Source of the DNA: Desulfobacterales bacterium
GTDB lineage: Bacteria > Desulfobacterota > Dissulfuribacteria > Dissulfuribacterales > JAMONC01
Direction of reading: 5' to 3'
NCBI GenBank assembly: GCA_027066725.1
Contig: JAMONC010000333.1
Coordinates: forward strand, 1-6,099
DNA: 6,099 bases
Position numbers and translations under genes: made by a program
Part shown: in pieces, positions 5,980 through 6,099 of the stretch
Numbering within the stretch: position 1 is the first letter of the stretch
Layout of the letters: every line of letters starts with the position of its first letter
Notes under the pieces: generated by a model
Databases searched by the model: none
The model's input: only the letters and a program-made list of their open reading frames with translations
What the model was told of the DNA's origin: nothing

Positions 5980-6099
5980 GCTTCGTATCTCTCTCCTTTG
6001 GATTGGTAAGACTAAATATGATTGGTTAAAGACAGGAATTGAGCACTATGTCAAGAGGCTTAAGAGATATTTTGATGTAAAAATTATAGAATTAAAAGA
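5978..6099 (+). CDS. rlmH: 23S rRNA (pseudouridine1915-N3)-methyltransferase (RlmH), N-terminal part, cut by window edge
   Basis: RlmH is a small SPOUT-fold methyltransferase that uses S-adenosylmethionine to N3-methylate pseudouridine 1915 in helix 69 of 23S rRNA on assembled 70S ribosomes. Forty codons are visible from the ATG at 5978-5980. Translated by eye they give MLRISLLWIGKTKYDWLKTG, then IEHYVKRLKRYFDVKIIELK. This matches the family N-terminus: a first beta strand ending in the GKTK turn, a helix with the GIxxYxxRLxRY pattern and a second strand VKIIELK. The SAM-binding knot and C-terminus lie beyond the right edge; complete proteins are about 155 residues. The start is supported by GGAG 9 bases upstream and by position relative to the first strand. 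Its ATG shares two bases with the selA start codon on the other strand. It is the only rightward gene in the window. Confidence 0.9.
   Translation, partial: MLRISLLWIGKTKYDWLKTGIEHYVKRLKRYFDVKIIELK
5993..5999 (-). promoter_or_regulatory. Ribosome binding site of selA, inside rlmH
   Basis: AAAGGAG on the minus strand is the only strong Shine-Dalgarno sequence near the selA start. It lies 13 bases from the ATG, longer than the usual 5-9. The purine-rich GAGAG that follows could shift pairing closer. The same bases encode Leu-Leu and the start of Trp in RlmH (residues 6-8). Confidence 0.55.
6025..6054 (-). promoter_or_regulatory. Weak candidate promoter for selA within rlmH
   Basis: On the minus strand a perfect TTGACA (6054-6049) is followed after 18 bp by TTTAAC (6030-6025), four of six matches to TATAAT. 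Transcription would begin near 6018 and give a leader of about 39 bases containing the AAAGGAG site. Because the two genes share their start, any selA promoter must lie inside rlmH, which raises the prior for this site. The -10 is poor and the true promoter may lie outside the window. Confidence 0.3.

Overview
The window looks like a piece of an AT-rich, strictly anaerobic bacterial chromosome. A four-subunit pyruvate:ferredoxin oxidoreductase points to anaerobic metabolism, and selA implies that the organism makes selenoproteins. The bacterial SelA and RlmH families, together with Shine-Dalgarno sites, argue against an archaeon. The style of the RlmH N-terminus and the gene content would fit a sulfate- or sulfur-reducing lineage such as Desulfobacterota, but this is an impression and not a proven assignment.

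Layout from right to left (nearly everything is on the minus strand). At the right edge the first 40 codons of rlmH run rightward. Their ATG overlaps the ATG of the leftward selA by two bases in a CATG palindrome, so the two genes share no intergenic space. selA (475 aa, complete) makes selenocysteinyl-tRNA. Twelve bases after its stop begins a 642-aa gene of no known function, translationally linked to selA. Its product appears to be a GAF-like N-terminus, one or two GGDEF-like folds that have lost the GGDEF signature, and about six TPR repeats. Its first two thirds are far richer in A+T than any neighbour.

A 242-bp non-coding gap (2369-2610) follows. It holds no visible GC-rich terminator. 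It does carry two candidate sigma-70 promoters, both with perfect TTGACA -35 boxes inside a repeated 12-mer exactly 90 bp apart. It also has a 10-bp-phased direct repeat just upstream of the distal promoter and a dyad (AGTGT-N7-ACACT) in the predicted leader.

These elements lead into porG-porD-porA-porB, a compact operon for the gamma, delta (2[4Fe-4S]), alpha and beta subunits of pyruvate:ferredoxin oxidoreductase. The porA ribosome binding site lies in the last codons of porD. porA and porB overlap by ATGA. porB is cut by the left edge of the window after 98 codons. Together the four subunits interconvert pyruvate + CoA + oxidised ferredoxin with acetyl-CoA + CO2 + reduced ferredoxin.

The least explained element is the selA-linked degenerate-GGDEF/TPR protein. 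The most unusual arrangement is the start-codon-overlapping divergent rlmH/selA pair.
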